DNA from: Saccharothrix sp. ALI-22-I
GTDB lineage: Bacteria; Actinomycetota; Actinomycetes; Mycobacteriales; Pseudonocardiaceae
Direction: 5' to 3'
NCBI RefSeq assembly: GCF_001984175.1
Contig: NZ_MTQP01000047.1
Span: 1 to 64,000, forward strand
Length of the DNA: 64,000 nucleotides
Part shown: positions 56,337 through 64,000 of the stretch, one piece after another
Layout of the letters: every line of letters starts with the position of its first letter
How positions within the stretch are numbered: the first letter of the stretch is position 1
Position numbers and translations under genes: made by a program
The notes under the pieces: model-generated
What the model was told of the DNA's origin: nothing
The model's database searches: none
What the model saw: the letters and a program-made list of their open reading frames with translations, nothing else

Positions 56337-56365
56337 GACTTTACAACACTCTGTCAGAAAGTGGT
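56337..56365 (-). promoter_or_regulatory. Candidate TetR operator 2 (upstream of MFS copy 2)
   Basis: TTT-ACA-ACA-CTC-TGT-CAG-AAA, flanked by GAC and GTGGT, lies 32 bp before the MFS start and two bases after the TetR stop. It shares at least 20 of 29 positions with 54844-54872. Confidence 0.65.
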
Positions 56366-56367
56366 TC

Positions 56368-57039
56368 TCATCCCTGCCGCGCGGCCACACCGTCGAGGAA
56401 CAGAGCCAGTTTGCGCTCGAACCAGGCCGTCGCGGAACCACTCACAGCGCCGAGCAGCACCGGGCGCAACCGGGGGTCGTACAGGTCCAGCCACGGATCG
56501 ATCAGCTCGCGCCTGCGCCGCTGGGAGGCGTCCAGTGACGCGCCTTCGCCGTCGGGCGGCGTCGCCAGGAACTCCTGCACGACCAACTCCGCCAGCATGT
56601 CGACCACCAGCATCGCGGCTTCCGGCGAGAAGCCGAACCCCAGCAGGTGGACGCCGGTCTCGTTGTCCCGGCGTACCAGGGCGGGGCTCGTCAGGCGCAA
56701 CGCCGTGATCTCGCGAGCCAGGCCCGGGTGCGCGTCGTGCAACCGCCAGTGCGCCCAAGCGGTCTCAGTCAGGAACGACCTCCAGCCATCGGCGGGCAAC
56801 GGCCACTCGATGGCCTGGACGGCGTGGTCGACCACCGCCGCGGCGAGTTCGTCACGGCTTTTGAAGTACCGGTAGAGCGTCGAGTGCGAGATCCCGAGCC
56901 GCTCCCCCACAGCCGACACCGTCAGCCGGGAAAACCCGATCTCCAGCGCGGCCCGCACGATGGCGTCCCGGTCCGCGACCGGCGGTCTGCCCATCCTGGT
57001 AGCAGGCTTCGCCGCCCCGTCCGTTCGCCGCACACCCAT
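56368..57039 (-). CDS. TetR-family repressor of the export cassette
   Basis: This 223-residue regulator starts at ATG 57039 (MGVRRTDGAAKPATRMGRPP). The HTH is RLTVSAVGERLGISHSTLYR followed by YFKSRDEL. A helical ligand-binding domain follows (WRSFLTETAWAHWRLHDAHP, MLVVDMLAELVVQEF). It is first in the minus-strand run that continues to the two MFS and two ABC genes, and the repeated dyad before both MFS genes makes it the likely local repressor. The inducer is probably the exported compound or its precursor. Confidence 0.88.
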   Translation of the reverse strand: MGVRRTDGAAKPATRMGRPPVADRDAIVRAALEIGFSRLTVSAVGERLGISHSTLYRYFKSRDELAAAVVDHAVQAIEWPLPADGWRSFLTETAWAHWRLHDAHPGLAREITALRLTSPALVRRDNETGVHLLGFGFSPEAAMLVVDMLAELVVQEFLATPPDGEGASLDASQRRRRELIDPWLDLYDPRLRPVLLGAVSGSATAWFERKLALFLDGVAARQG

Positions 57040-57086
57040 GCTCCGCCTCTCGCCGACAACAACCCGCAACAATCGTACGAACGGTG

Positions 57087-57737
57087 TCAGGCGCCCACCC
57101 GGCGACGGGCAGTGGCCAGGATGTCCTCGGCCAGCGCGTCGACAGTGACTATCCGCGACAGGAGTTCGGATTCCGTGGTGATCGCCCGGAACACCAGCCC
57201 GACGGTCACCCCGTGGCCGGGTCGGTGCACCACCTGGACTGCGTCGCCGGCTCGCACGCTCCCCGGTGTCAGCACCCGCAGGTACGCCCCCGGCGCCGCA
57301 CGCCGGGTGAAGGTGTGAATCCACCGCTTCTCGTCCATCCAGGCGGCAAACGTCCGACACGGCGTCCGAGGCGCGCTCACCTCCAGGACCAGTTCGGCAC
57401 CGATCCGCCAGCGCTCCCCGATCTCCGCCCCGGTCACGTCCACCGCGATCGTCGTCAAGTTCTCCCCGAACACCCCGGAGGCCAGGCTCCGACCGAGTTC
57501 GGCCCGCCACCAGTCGAGGTCCTCACGTGCATAGGCGTAGACGGCCCGGTCACCCCCTCCGTGGTCGTCGGGATCCCCGATGAAGTCCCCCGCGAACCCG
57601 GAACCCCCGTACCCCGGAACCCCGACCTCAACCGCGCCCACCACGGGCCGCTTGTCGATCCCGCTGCGACCGGTCCTGGCCAACATCGGGCGAGCGACGC
57701 CCACGTTCACCGACACCACGCGTCCAAGGCTCACCAC
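57087..57737 (-). CDS. MOSC-domain protein (YiiM-like)
   Basis: This 216-residue protein with a MOSC domain starts at GTG 57737 or the adjoining GTG 57734. The expected Cys ligand for molybdenum cofactor or sulfur transfer is in SAPRTPCRTFAAWMDEKRWI. The preceding GVFGENLTTIAVDVTGAEIG and the following APGAYLRVLTPGSVRAGDAV are standard family motifs. YiiM-like proteins reduce N-hydroxylated compounds with the molybdenum cofactor. It lies 47 bp upstream of tetR on the same strand and 29 bp downstream of a large palindrome. Confidence 0.85.
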   Translation of the reverse strand: MVSLGRVVSVNVGVARPMLARTGRSGIDKRPVVGAVEVGVPGYGGSGFAGDFIGDPDDHGGGDRAVYAYAREDLDWWRAELGRSLASGVFGENLTTIAVDVTGAEIGERWRIGAELVLEVSAPRTPCRTFAAWMDEKRWIHTFTRRAAPGAYLRVLTPGSVRAGDAVQVVHRPGHGVTVGLVFRAITTESELLSRIVTVDALAEDILATARRRVGA

Positions 57738-57766
57738 CGCAACATAGCGTCACCACCGCGCGAGGA

Positions 57767-57802
57767 CTTGGCATGCCGATCGGTCCCGATCGGCATGCCA
57801 AG
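57767..57802. repeat. 36-bp near-perfect palindrome
   Basis: CTTGGCATGCCGATCGG (57767-57783) is followed by TC and then its exact 17-base complement (57786-57802). The arm contains two further palindromes, GGCATGCC and CGATCG. It lies between the flavoprotein gene stop at 58263 and the MOSC start, both minus strand. It could be a terminator, a regulator-binding site or a site used in DNA transactions; the two-base loop is too tight for an ordinary RNA hairpin without fraying. Confidence 0.9.
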
Positions 57803-58262
57803 CGCTCGGCGCCACGTCACCTCGGCTCGGAACCAGCGCACCGGGCAGGCAACCCGAGGTGTGACCGGGCGGTCGGCGTCGTCCCGGACAGCCGAGTCCG
57901 GAACGCGGGCCCCCGCTCAGTGCTCGTCGCCGGCGGTGTGCACGTTGAGGTTCTAGCAGTCCAAGCCCACGCCGGTGTCGATCACAGCGACGCTATACGC
58001 TCTCTACGGCGGCCTGGAGTTGGCCGGATCGCCGTTGGTGGCCAGCCGGATCACCCATGCCGTGGGAGGTCCGGACGCACCGGCCGACACCACGGCGGCG
58101 TCCGTCGTGGACGGCCGGCAGACCGTGGTGATGCACCACCGGCACTGACCTGCCCGAACGGGCCTCGACCACGTTCTCGTCGATCGCCGTACTCCCGCTT
58201 TCCTCCGACTCCTGCGGGCCCACAATCGCCTGCCACGAGGGGTGGAGGGAAGACCTCGGTGG
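57803..58262. other. Gene-poor stretch between palindrome and flavoprotein gene
   Basis: These 460 bp hold no intact gene. On the minus strand at about 57955-57990 a short frame reads SVAVIDTGVGLDC, which resembles the active-site Asp motif of subtilases but ends at once in a stop. No other part of such a protease is nearby. Confidence 0.4.
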
Positions 58263-59240
58263 TCAACGCCGAACGGTCACGCCCAACCCATCCGCGACCC
58301 GGGCCACGGCGGCACGCGCGGTGGGGCCCACACCGATCAGCGTGGCCGAGGCGGGGCCGGTCCAGTGGCCGTAGCCGAGCAGGTGCAAGAGCGGTTCGTC
58401 CACGGCTTGGGTGCCGGTGGTGGGGATGCGGCCGTCCGGGGCGCGCAGGCCGAGGCCGGCCAGATGGGCCAGCGACGGGCGGAAGCCGGTGGACCAGATG
58501 ACCGTGTCCGCGGAGCGCAGGGTGTCGTGGTCGATCGGGTGGGCGGTGAGCAGGCCGCGGTCCCGGGCCTCCCGGACGGGTGGGACGGCGACGATGTCGC
58601 CCAGGGCGGCGACGCCGCCGGGGTTGTGGGTGGCGATGTCGAACAGGGCCTTGCCGTCGATCTCGTCGGGCAGGTAGTGGGGTGGGCGTTGGGTGAGCCA
58701 GGTGAGGTCGACGTGGCCGGCCAGGTCGGCGGCGATCTGGGCGCCGGAGTTGCCGCCACCGACCACGACCACCCGTTGGCCGGTGAACTGCGCGGGGTTG
58801 CGGTAGTCGACGGTGTGGAGTTGGCGGCCGGGCAGGCGCCAGGCCAGGGCGGGGATGAAGGGTCGCCACCAGGTGCCGGTGGCGCTGATGACCGCGTCGG
58901 CGTGGCGGCCGTCCACGTCGAAGCCGTCGGCGGTGCGCAGGACGGAGCGGACCCGGACGCCGTGTTCGACCGGGAGTTCGTAGCGCTTCTCGTAGGTCGC
59001 CAGGTAGTCCACGACGTGATCGGGGGTCGGGTAGCCCTCGCCGGGGAAGCGGGGCATGGGCCAACCGGGCAGCGAGCTGTGGCGGGTCGGGGAGAACAGG
59101 CGCAGCGAGTCCCAGCCGTGCCGCCAGGCGCCGCCGGGTTCGGGTTGCGCGTCGAGGATGGTGAAGTCGAGGCCGGCGCGACGCAGGTAGTAGCCGGCGG
59201 CGAGACCTGCCTGGCCGCCGCCGATGACGATGACGTTCAG
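58263..59240 (-). CDS. FAD/NAD(P)-dependent oxidoreductase (flavin monooxygenase-like), CTG start
   Basis: This 325-residue protein has an N-terminal FAD motif NVIVIGGGQAGLAAGYYLRR, a LDAQPEPGGAWRHGWDSLRL segment and a second Rossmann motif VVVVGGGNSGAQIAADL. It ends with the ATG-type C-terminal TVIWSTGFRPSLAHL and LIGVGPTARAAVARVADGLG. No ATG, GTG or TTG precedes the FAD motif in frame, but CTG at 59240 lies six bases after GGTGGAGG, an ideal ribosome-binding site. I therefore propose a CTG start. The later Met at 59057 would remove the FAD site. Such flavoproteins (CzcO/ArsO-like) oxidise organic or metalloid substrates; the arsC scrap next door may be relevant. Confidence 0.78.
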   Translation of the reverse strand: MNVIVIGGGQAGLAAGYYLRRAGLDFTILDAQPEPGGAWRHGWDSLRLFSPTRHSSLPGWPMPRFPGEGYPTPDHVVDYLATYEKRYELPVEHGVRVRSVLRTADGFDVDGRHADAVISATGTWWRPFIPALAWRLPGRQLHTVDYRNPAQFTGQRVVVVGGGNSGAQIAADLAGHVDLTWLTQRPPHYLPDEIDGKALFDIATHNPGGVAALGDIVAVPPVREARDRGLLTAHPIDHDTLRSADTVIWSTGFRPSLAHLAGLGLRAPDGRIPTTGTQAVDEPLLHLLGYGHWTGPASATLIGVGPTARAAVARVADGLGVTVRR

Positions 59241-59376
59241 CGGAAACCTCCACCCGACAGGGCGACGGCTTCAGGACCGGAGTGTCCGACCATGCGCTGT
59301 GCGGCCTCCCCCTTCGTCTGCCGGTCCGTTCCCCGGCATGGTCGCATCTCCATCGACGTCTGCCGGACGACGGGTT

Positions 59377-59485
59377 TCAGGCGACCGGGACGTCCAGTTC
59401 GGCGAGCAGGGCGCGGACCCGGCGTTCGAACTCGTCGCGCACCGCCCGGACGTCCTCGACACTCTTGCCCGCCGGGTCGTTCGAT
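59377..59485 (-). pseudogene. Arsenate reductase (LMW phosphatase type) C-terminal scrap
   Basis: About 35 codons read DPAGKSVEDVRAVRDEFERR then VRALLAELDVPVA to the stop at 59377, the usual end of LMW-phosphatase-type arsenate reductases. The catalytic Cys region is missing. The reading breaks at about 59485, where an oppositely oriented coding scrap begins. Confidence 0.55.
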
Positions 59486-59725
59486 CCGCACCGGGGCCTG
59501 GTCAACGGGGTGCCGTTGGAGGAGGGGATCCGGGCCAAGGTGGTCGACGCCTCCGAGGACACCGCCGCGTCGCTGCCCGAGCTGTACCCGCCCAACCCGG
59601 TCGCCTGGGCCATGCTCACCGTCCTCGGGCACCCGGCCCGCCGCTGGTTCGGCACGACCGCCCCGGTCGGCACCGAGGACGAGGACGGGATCACCGCCTC
59701 GCTCACCCCCATCAGCTCGATCTGA
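59486..59725 (+). pseudogene. C-terminal fragment of an unknown protein
   Basis: About 80 codons with very strong G/C third-position bias read PHRGLVNGVPLEEGIRAKVV to WFGTTAPVGTEDEDGITASL and stop at 59725. The codon pattern shows that this was coding DNA, but there is no start. I do not recognise the protein. Confidence 0.45.
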
Positions 59726-59911
59726 TCGAGCAGGCCCACCGCAAGGCACTCACCCCACGACGGTGACGCCACGCCTTCCCGGGCACGACATCGTCCGTGG
59801 TTCCCGGCCGTCCGTGGTCCTGACGTGTGGTGGGCGCGGTACGGGGCGGGCGACGAGGCATCCGTCCCGCACCGCGCAGCCAGACCGGCGCGAGCGCTGG
59901 TTGTTTCAACG

Positions 59912-60349
59912 TCACCGCGTCGAACCTGGCCGGGCCACCAGGTGGCCCTGCCGTGCTCCGCGCGGGTGCCGGCATCCCACGGTTACCCCGATGGGGCGAC
60001 ACCTACACGGTGCGTCACATCGCCGGATCATTTCGCCGGGACGACCGGTGCGGACCGCAGCGGGGTGGACCGCGGTGGGGCCGACAGCGGCCAGCGCCTC
60101 GGACAACGTCGGGAACAGCGCGAGGAACATCGTGACGCCCGTGACCTCCAACGGCCGCACCACCGGGCGGTGAACGGCGACGACGGCGAACGCGACCTGC
60201 CGGCGTCGGGCGCCCTGGTGCGCTTCCACCACCGTCGCGATGCCGCCGGAACCGAAGAACCGCACTCCGGACAGGTCCAGGATCACCGCGACACCGCGCT
60301 CGTCCAGGCTTCTGCGGATCTCGTCACGGATCGGTATGCAGGTGTGCAT
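59912..60349 (-). pseudogene. STAS-domain (anti-sigma factor antagonist-like) fragment
   Basis: The frame from 60349 reads MHTCIPIRDEIRRSLDERGV, then VILDLSGVRFFGSGGIATVV, the core STAS motif with a Ser where the phosphorylated residue of SpoIIAA-like proteins lies. It continues with PLEVTGVTMFLALFPTLSEA and drifts into low-quality sequence after about 60070. Codons just upstream (RRGEVD) belong to the same fold but follow a stop, so the N-terminal strand is missing. It may still be a short functional protein, but a remnant is likelier. Confidence 0.55.
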
Positions 60350-60399
60350 GTCGACCTCGCCACGGCGAAGAACTCACGTTGAGGTAGAGCGTTGCGCGG

Positions 60400-61059
60400 G
60401 CACGACCACCGGCCGTGACGACCGACCGTCCCACCACACCCCGGTCCACAGTGGACCCGACGCGGCCAGGTTCACCGGTTTTGGTGAACGCGGACGGGAC
60501 CGCGGTCGCCGTGCGCCTGGGATGCTGTGGGGGCGCCTCACCGAAAGGGGCGGGTTCCGGACAGGGCGAGCGGGATGCCCGCATCACGGGACCCGCCCGG
60601 CGTTGGTTCGGCGGCACCCGGCCGGTCTGCGTAACCCGGCGGGCGCGCGCACGCCCGTGGCCCACAACGGACCCGGACGGGTTACCGCGGCGGTGCCGCC
60701 GAACCAGGACACAGCGCCGTGGCCGGGCCGGACAAGCACCGATGCCGGGCCGATGTCGGCCAGCCCCGGTCGGCACCACGCCCACCGACCACGACACCGA
60801 CGCCCGGCGACAGCCCCACCCGCGAAGAACCCGATGCCCGGCTGCGTACCGGACGGCAGCGCCCGGACACCCCGGCCGGCAGTGAGCCGACCCATCCCCG
60901 GACGGGTGGAGTCGGGTGATTCGAATGCACCCTGTGCAGCGCGGGCCGCTAGCCTGGAAGGGCCGGATGCTCACAGATTCCGGTCCCGACAGGACATGGT
61001 GCGCCGTGGGCAACCGGCCCTTCGCCCGAGTCGCTCAGGTTCGTGTGACGACGGGCCGT
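60400..61059. other. Gene-poor stretch, about 660 bp
   Basis: Open frames exist on both strands because of the high GC content, but none has consistent codon bias, a ribosome-binding site or recognisable domains. I see no repeats or RNA structure of note. Confidence 0.5.
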
Positions 61060-61365
61060 TCAGGGAAGCCGGATCTCGCCCCAGACCGTCTTGTGGTCGC
61101 GGCGGGGTCGATGTCCCCGGTTCACCGCGAGCCGGTTGACCACCAGCAGACCGTGGCGGCGGGCGAAGGCACGGACGTCGTCGACGATCGCAGTGACGAG
61201 ATCGGCCAGGTCCTCGGTATTGTGCTCGGTCGCCGAACTGCTGCCCTGCGGCGCCCATTCCGCCGACCAGCTCACCGGATCCTCCGGATCGGCGGCGAAG
61301 TAGCCCCGGTGCAACCCGACCTCGTACACCCGCTCCTGCCCGACCGTGACCGTGACCGTGCCGCA
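61060..61365 (-). CDS. Hypothetical protein, possibly truncated
   Basis: About 100 residues read GTVTVTVGQERVYEVGLHRG through FAADPEDPVSWSAEWAPQ and LADLVTAIVDDVRAFARRHG to DHKTVWGEIRLP. The C-terminal KTVW-E-L pattern recalls anti-sigma-factor ATP-binding proteins, but the ATPase motifs are absent. The start is unclear, and the upstream side adjoins an IS701-type fragment, so the gene may be cut. The STAS fragment 700 bp away belongs to the same kind of stress-signalling network, which may be chance. Confidence 0.4.
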   Translation of the reverse strand, partial: CGTVTVTVGQERVYEVGLHRGYFAADPEDPVSWSAEWAPQGSSSATEHNTEDLADLVTAIVDDVRAFARRHGLLVVNRLAVNRGHRPRRDHKTVWGEIRLP

Positions 61366-61387
61366 CGGTCGTGGTCGGGTCCCGCAG

Positions 61388-61560
61388 GTGGAGTCGCGGC
61401 GCCGGATGCGGTGGTATGTCCGGGGTCTGCTCGGTGAGTTGGAGCGCAAGAACGGCTGGACGCTGGCGGAGGCGGCCGGTGACACGGGCCCGGAGGGCAT
61501 GCAGCGCCTGCTGAACTTTTATGCCTGGGACACCGACGGGCTGCGTGACGTCCGGAAAGT
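61388..61560 (+). pseudogene. IS701-family transposase scrap
   Basis: The frame RRRMRWYVRGLLGELERKNG, then WTLAEAAGDTGPEGMQRLLN and FYAWDTDGLRD, is the conserved N-terminal region of IS701-family transposases (full length about 400 residues). Both the extreme N-terminus and the DDE part are absent. The region to about 61786 has no clear gene. Confidence 0.7.
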
Positions 61561-61786
61561 GGTCGGCCTGGTTGTGCAGTTGGCCTCCAAGCGGTTGCGC
61601 CGCCACCGCGGCCTTCCCTTCCGGCGCCGCTCTCAGGCACCGCAGACAGGTCACCTCCGTCCCGCTTCGGCTGTAGATCCTCGCTGGCCCAACCCGCCAC
61701 TCCGACGTGGCAGGCCGGGGCGGGCAATTCCACGCCGTCCCGCGGCGCTTCGACGCGGCCGCAACAGCGAACCGCCTGACGTCGTG

Positions 61787-64000
61787 TCAGGAGGGGTTCA
61801 CTGCCGGGTCGGTGTCGGGGGCTTCGCCAGCCGGACCTGTGTGCTGAGCCTGCTGTCCCGGGGCATCCGGTGGTGCGGGTGCCCGGCTGCGACGCCAAGA
61901 GAGGGCGAGCCAGGTCGCGGCGGCCAATGCGATGACGGCGGAGCCGACCCAGATGACGGGGGACCAGGAGAACGGGGTGGAGATCTTGCCCGGTTGGATC
62001 ACGATCTTGAGTTGGTCGCTGGTGTGGTCGGCGTAGTAGAGATCACCGTGGTGGTCCAGGGCCAATGAGTCGATGGTGCCGCGGCGGTTGTCGATGAAAG
62101 GGTTGTCCACGAGCCGGAGGATGGTGCCCTCGGGTGTGACACGGTGGATGCCCGCGGAACTGCTGATGAACACGGTCCCGGCCCCGGTGGCAGCGACGTC
62201 GGTGGGTGACAAGGTCGTCTCAAGGGCTTCGTCGGTGTCGTTGTCCTGCGGCGAGGACGAGTCACCGGTGCCCGCGATAGTGGTGCGCTCCCCGGTGGGG
62301 GTGACCCGGTAGACCTGACCTGCTTCCATCGCGGCGATGTAGACGTTGTCCGCCTCGTCTACGGCCAGGGCGTTCACCGCTCCGGCGCTCGTGTGGCGGT
62401 AGGTCAGGGCCAGCGTGCCATCTCCGGCGAGACGGTAGGCGCCGTCGTCGGTGGCGATGTGCAGGGTGCCGGTGGGGCTGAGCGCCAGGTCATTGATGAC
62501 CTGCAGGTGAGCGATGGTCGCGGGCTGGCCGGGGTCGACCCGGTCGCCGCCGTCGTTGCCCGCGGGGCCGCCGCCCGCGACGCGGACCGGTGGTTCGTCC
62601 CCGGTGGCCCGGTAGACGATCCTGTCCCTGGCGAAATAGCGCGTGCCGTCAGGGCCTACGGCCACGGAGGTCACCCGGCTGAGGGCGGGATCGGTGGCAT
62701 AGTGCCACTTCGATGTGCCGTCGACCTCGAGCGCGCGCAGTCCCCTGCCCTGCTGGGCCAGCAACAGCGCGCCGTCGTGGTCGACAGCGAGGTCCTGCAC
62801 GCTCCACTCGTTCCCGGTCTCGTTCCCGGTCTCGTTCCCGGTCTCGGTCGCGGCAGGTTGCGGCGCCGGTGCGGCAACAATGCCTGCGGTCGTGGTGATG
62901 CCCCGCTCGATGCGGCGGATCCGGTCGCCGGTCAGGTTGACGGTGTGCAAGGCGCCACTCGCACCGACGCTCACCGCCTGCGGCTCGTCGACTCCGGTGG
63001 TCGTGGCGGGGCCGCCGTCGCCGGAGTCCGCGGCCTGACCGGTGCCCGCGACGGAGCTGATCACCCCCGCCGGGTCCACTGCCCGGATGCGGGCGTTGTA
63101 GGTGTCGGCGATGTAGAGGGTGCCGTCCGGGCCGACGGCGATGTCGTGCGGGTTGTTCAGCTCGGCCGCAGGCCCAGGGCCGCCGTCGCCGCCGAACCCG
63201 GCTTCCTCCGCGTCCCGGAAGCTGTCGCCCGCGACCCCACGGACGGTGCCCCGGGGGTCGATCATCCGCACGGACGGCCGGACCCCGTAGGGGCTTGCGT
63301 CGAGCACGTAGAGGGCTCCGTCGCGGCTGACCGCGACCGCCACCGGCTGGTAGAAGTCCGCCTCGGCGGCAGGGTGCCCATCGGCCTTCCACAGGTACCG
63401 CGCGCCAGCACCCGCGACCACCGTGATCGTTCCGTCGGGGGCCACCCGACTGACCCGTGAGTTCCTGCCTTCGGCGAGGTAGAGGCTGCCGTCCGGGCCG
63501 ACGGCGATGTCGTCGGGCGACACGATCGCGGCGGTTGCGGGGCCACTGGCCGAGGTGTTGTTCGGGTGCCCAGGCTGACCGTTGCCCGCGACCGTGGTGA
63601 TGACGCCCGTGGGATCCACCTTGCGTACCCGGTTGTTGCCGGTGTCGGCGATGTAGACGCTGCCGTCCGGGCCGACATCCAGCCCGGACGGGAAGCTCAG
63701 GGAGGCCCCGGTGGCCGCCGCGCCGTCGCCGCCGTAACCGCCCTCGCCGGTGCCCGCGAAGACTGAGCTGGTCCCGTCGGAGGCGAGCCTCAGCACGCGG
63801 TTGCCGGCGGCGTCGGAGTAGTACCGCGTTCCGTCAGGCCCCTCTGCGATCCGTAGCCTCGGCGGCGACATCGACTGCCCGGGTGCGGGAACCGGCGAGG
63901 ACGAGATGTCTTTTGCTTCGGCCACCACGCGCACCGCGCCCGGTTCGGCGTCGGGGAATCGGGCGGGGTGGGCGGGCGCCCGGTCCTGGCGCGACGCGGG
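61787..64000 (-). CDS. NHL-repeat beta-propeller protein with C-terminal membrane anchor (5' end outside window)
   Basis: At least 738 residues, open to the window edge. Repeated NHL units such as PSGLDVGPDGSVYIADTGNN followed by RVRKVDPTGVITTVAG occur about ten times in two groups, forming one or two propellers. A short Asn-Glu-Thr-Gly linker from a 12-bp tandem repeat joins them near 62807-62842. The C-terminus has one hydrophobic helix (VIWVGSAVIALAAATWLALS) and an Arg-rich, Pro-rich cytoplasmic tail, so the propellers face outward if an N-terminal signal exists upstream. The role is unknown; such proteins bind proteins or sugars. In some actinomycetes NHL repeats occur on kinase receptors, and no kinase domain is visible here. 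Confidence 0.8.
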   Translation of the reverse strand, partial: PASRQDRAPAHPARFPDAEPGAVRVVAEAKDISSSPVPAPGQSMSPPRLRIAEGPDGTRYYSDAAGNRVLRLASDGTSSVFAGTGEGGYGGDGAAATGASLSFPSGLDVGPDGSVYIADTGNNRVRKVDPTGVITTVAGNGQPGHPNNTSASGPATAAIVSPDDIAVGPDGSLYLAEGRNSRVSRVAPDGTITVVAGAGARYLWKADGHPAAEADFYQPVAVAVSRDGALYVLDASPYGVRPSVRMIDPRGTVRGVAGDSFRDAEEAGFGGDGGPGPAAELNNPHDIAVGPDGTLYIADTYNARIRAVDPAGVISSVAGTGQAADSGDGGPATTTGVDEPQAVSVGASGALHTVNLTGDRIRRIERGITTTAGIVAAPAPQPAATETGNETGNETGNEWSVQDLAVDHDGALLLAQQGRGLRALEVDGTSKWHYATDPALSRVTSVAVGPDGTRYFARDRIVYRATGDEPPVRVAGGGPAGNDGGDRVDPGQPATIAHLQVINDLALSPTGTLHIATDDGAYRLAGDGTLALTYRHTSAGAVNALAVDEADNVYIAAMEAGQVYRVTPTGERTTIAGTGDSSSPQDNDTDEALETTLSPTDVAATGAGTVFISSSAGIHRVTPEGTILRLVDNPFIDNRRGTIDSLALDHHGDLYYADHTSDQLKIVIQPGKISTPFSWSPVIWVGSAVIALAAATWLALSWRRSRAPAPPDAPGQQAQHTGPAGEAPDTDPAVNPS
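62807..62842. repeat. Three tandem 12-bp units inside the NHL gene
   Basis: CTCGTTCCCGGT is repeated three times exactly, then partly a fourth time. In the protein it encodes Glu-Thr-Gly-Asn repeats between two propeller blocks. Being a multiple of three, copy-number change would lengthen the linker without breaking the frame. Confidence 0.9.

Noticed and set aside
57953-57994. Subtilase-like VAVIDTGV motif on the minus strand
   Set aside because: Only 13 codons, bounded by stops, with no His or Ser motif nearby; it may be chance or an unrecoverable scrap.
60410-60980. Several overlapping frames of 100-300 codons
   Set aside because: None shows codon bias, domains or translation signals; treated as non-coding.
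62807-62842. CRISPR-like short repeats
   Set aside because: The units are 12 bp, in frame inside a gene and without spacers.

Overview
The window is very GC-rich, with GTG starts, strong G/C bias at third codon positions, a Tat-type signal, large BTAD/NB-ARC regulators and actinobacterial insertion sequences. It is almost certainly from an actinomycete; a Pseudonocardiales-like genome is my best guess, by inference only. It reads as an accessory region in which working gene blocks are separated by insertion sequences (IS) and gene remnants. No rRNA, tRNA or CRISPR array was seen.

Layout. (1) 0-9 kb: the right end of an IS, a secreted sugar dehydrogenase with a perfect CebR-type operator, a frameshifted HEPN gene, a truncated helical protein, two frameshifted copies of one IS (IS-A, IS-B), a truncated serine recombinase and a decayed FadR-type regulator. 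(2) 9-20 kb: a carbohydrate locus with a Tat-exported GH29 alpha-L-fucosidase carrying a ricin-type lectin domain, a FadR-type regulator with a candidate operator, a mandelate-racemase-family enzyme, a sugar ABC importer (binding protein plus two permeases), a second enolase-superfamily gene reduced to its ends, and a secreted beta-helix protein resembling GH141. It looks built to cut and import fucosylated or related glycans. (3) 20-28 kb: remnants (epimerase, rifampin phosphotransferase, bile-acid symporter family) broken by two copies of a second IS type, plus an intact BTAD/NB-ARC/TPR regulator and a secreted I36-like protein.

(4) 28-36 kb: a tightly packed minus-strand operon, BtuF-like binding protein, permease, ATPase, PhyH-type dioxygenase and CbiZ amidohydrolase, preceded by a drug-type ABC ATPase. 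That ATPase is divergent, across 29 bp, from its permease, and a B12-binding radical SAM enzyme follows convergently. Cobamide import and remodelling next to a B12-dependent enzyme is the likely theme. (5) 36-44 kb: a nested IS graveyard (IS630, IS256 fragments, an ISAzo13-type element split by an IS4-family element with perfect 10-bp target duplications, and IS-D, the only intact copy of the first IS type), with one methyltransferase gene stranded between IS256 ends.

(6) 44-57 kb: the surviving end of a biosynthetic cluster. An aryl-acid AMP ligase truncated by IS-D is translationally coupled to a free-standing adenylation enzyme of the prolyl-carrier-protein type, then a carrier protein, two acyl-CoA-dehydrogenase-like flavoproteins and an alpha/beta hydrolase. 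Convergent to these are two ABC exporter-type half-transporters, two paralogous MFS pumps and a TetR regulator. A shared dyad in front of both MFS genes is probably the TetR operator. No NRPS or PKS is present, so the cluster looks decapitated. (7) 57-64 kb: a MOSC protein, a 36-bp near-perfect palindrome, a flavoprotein apparently starting with CTG, scraps of arsC, STAS and IS701 genes, and a large NHL-repeat protein running off the right edge.

Many genes here carry single-base indels. Most are in IS or remnant DNA and fit decay, but a few (notably the HEPN gene) could be sequencing errors.
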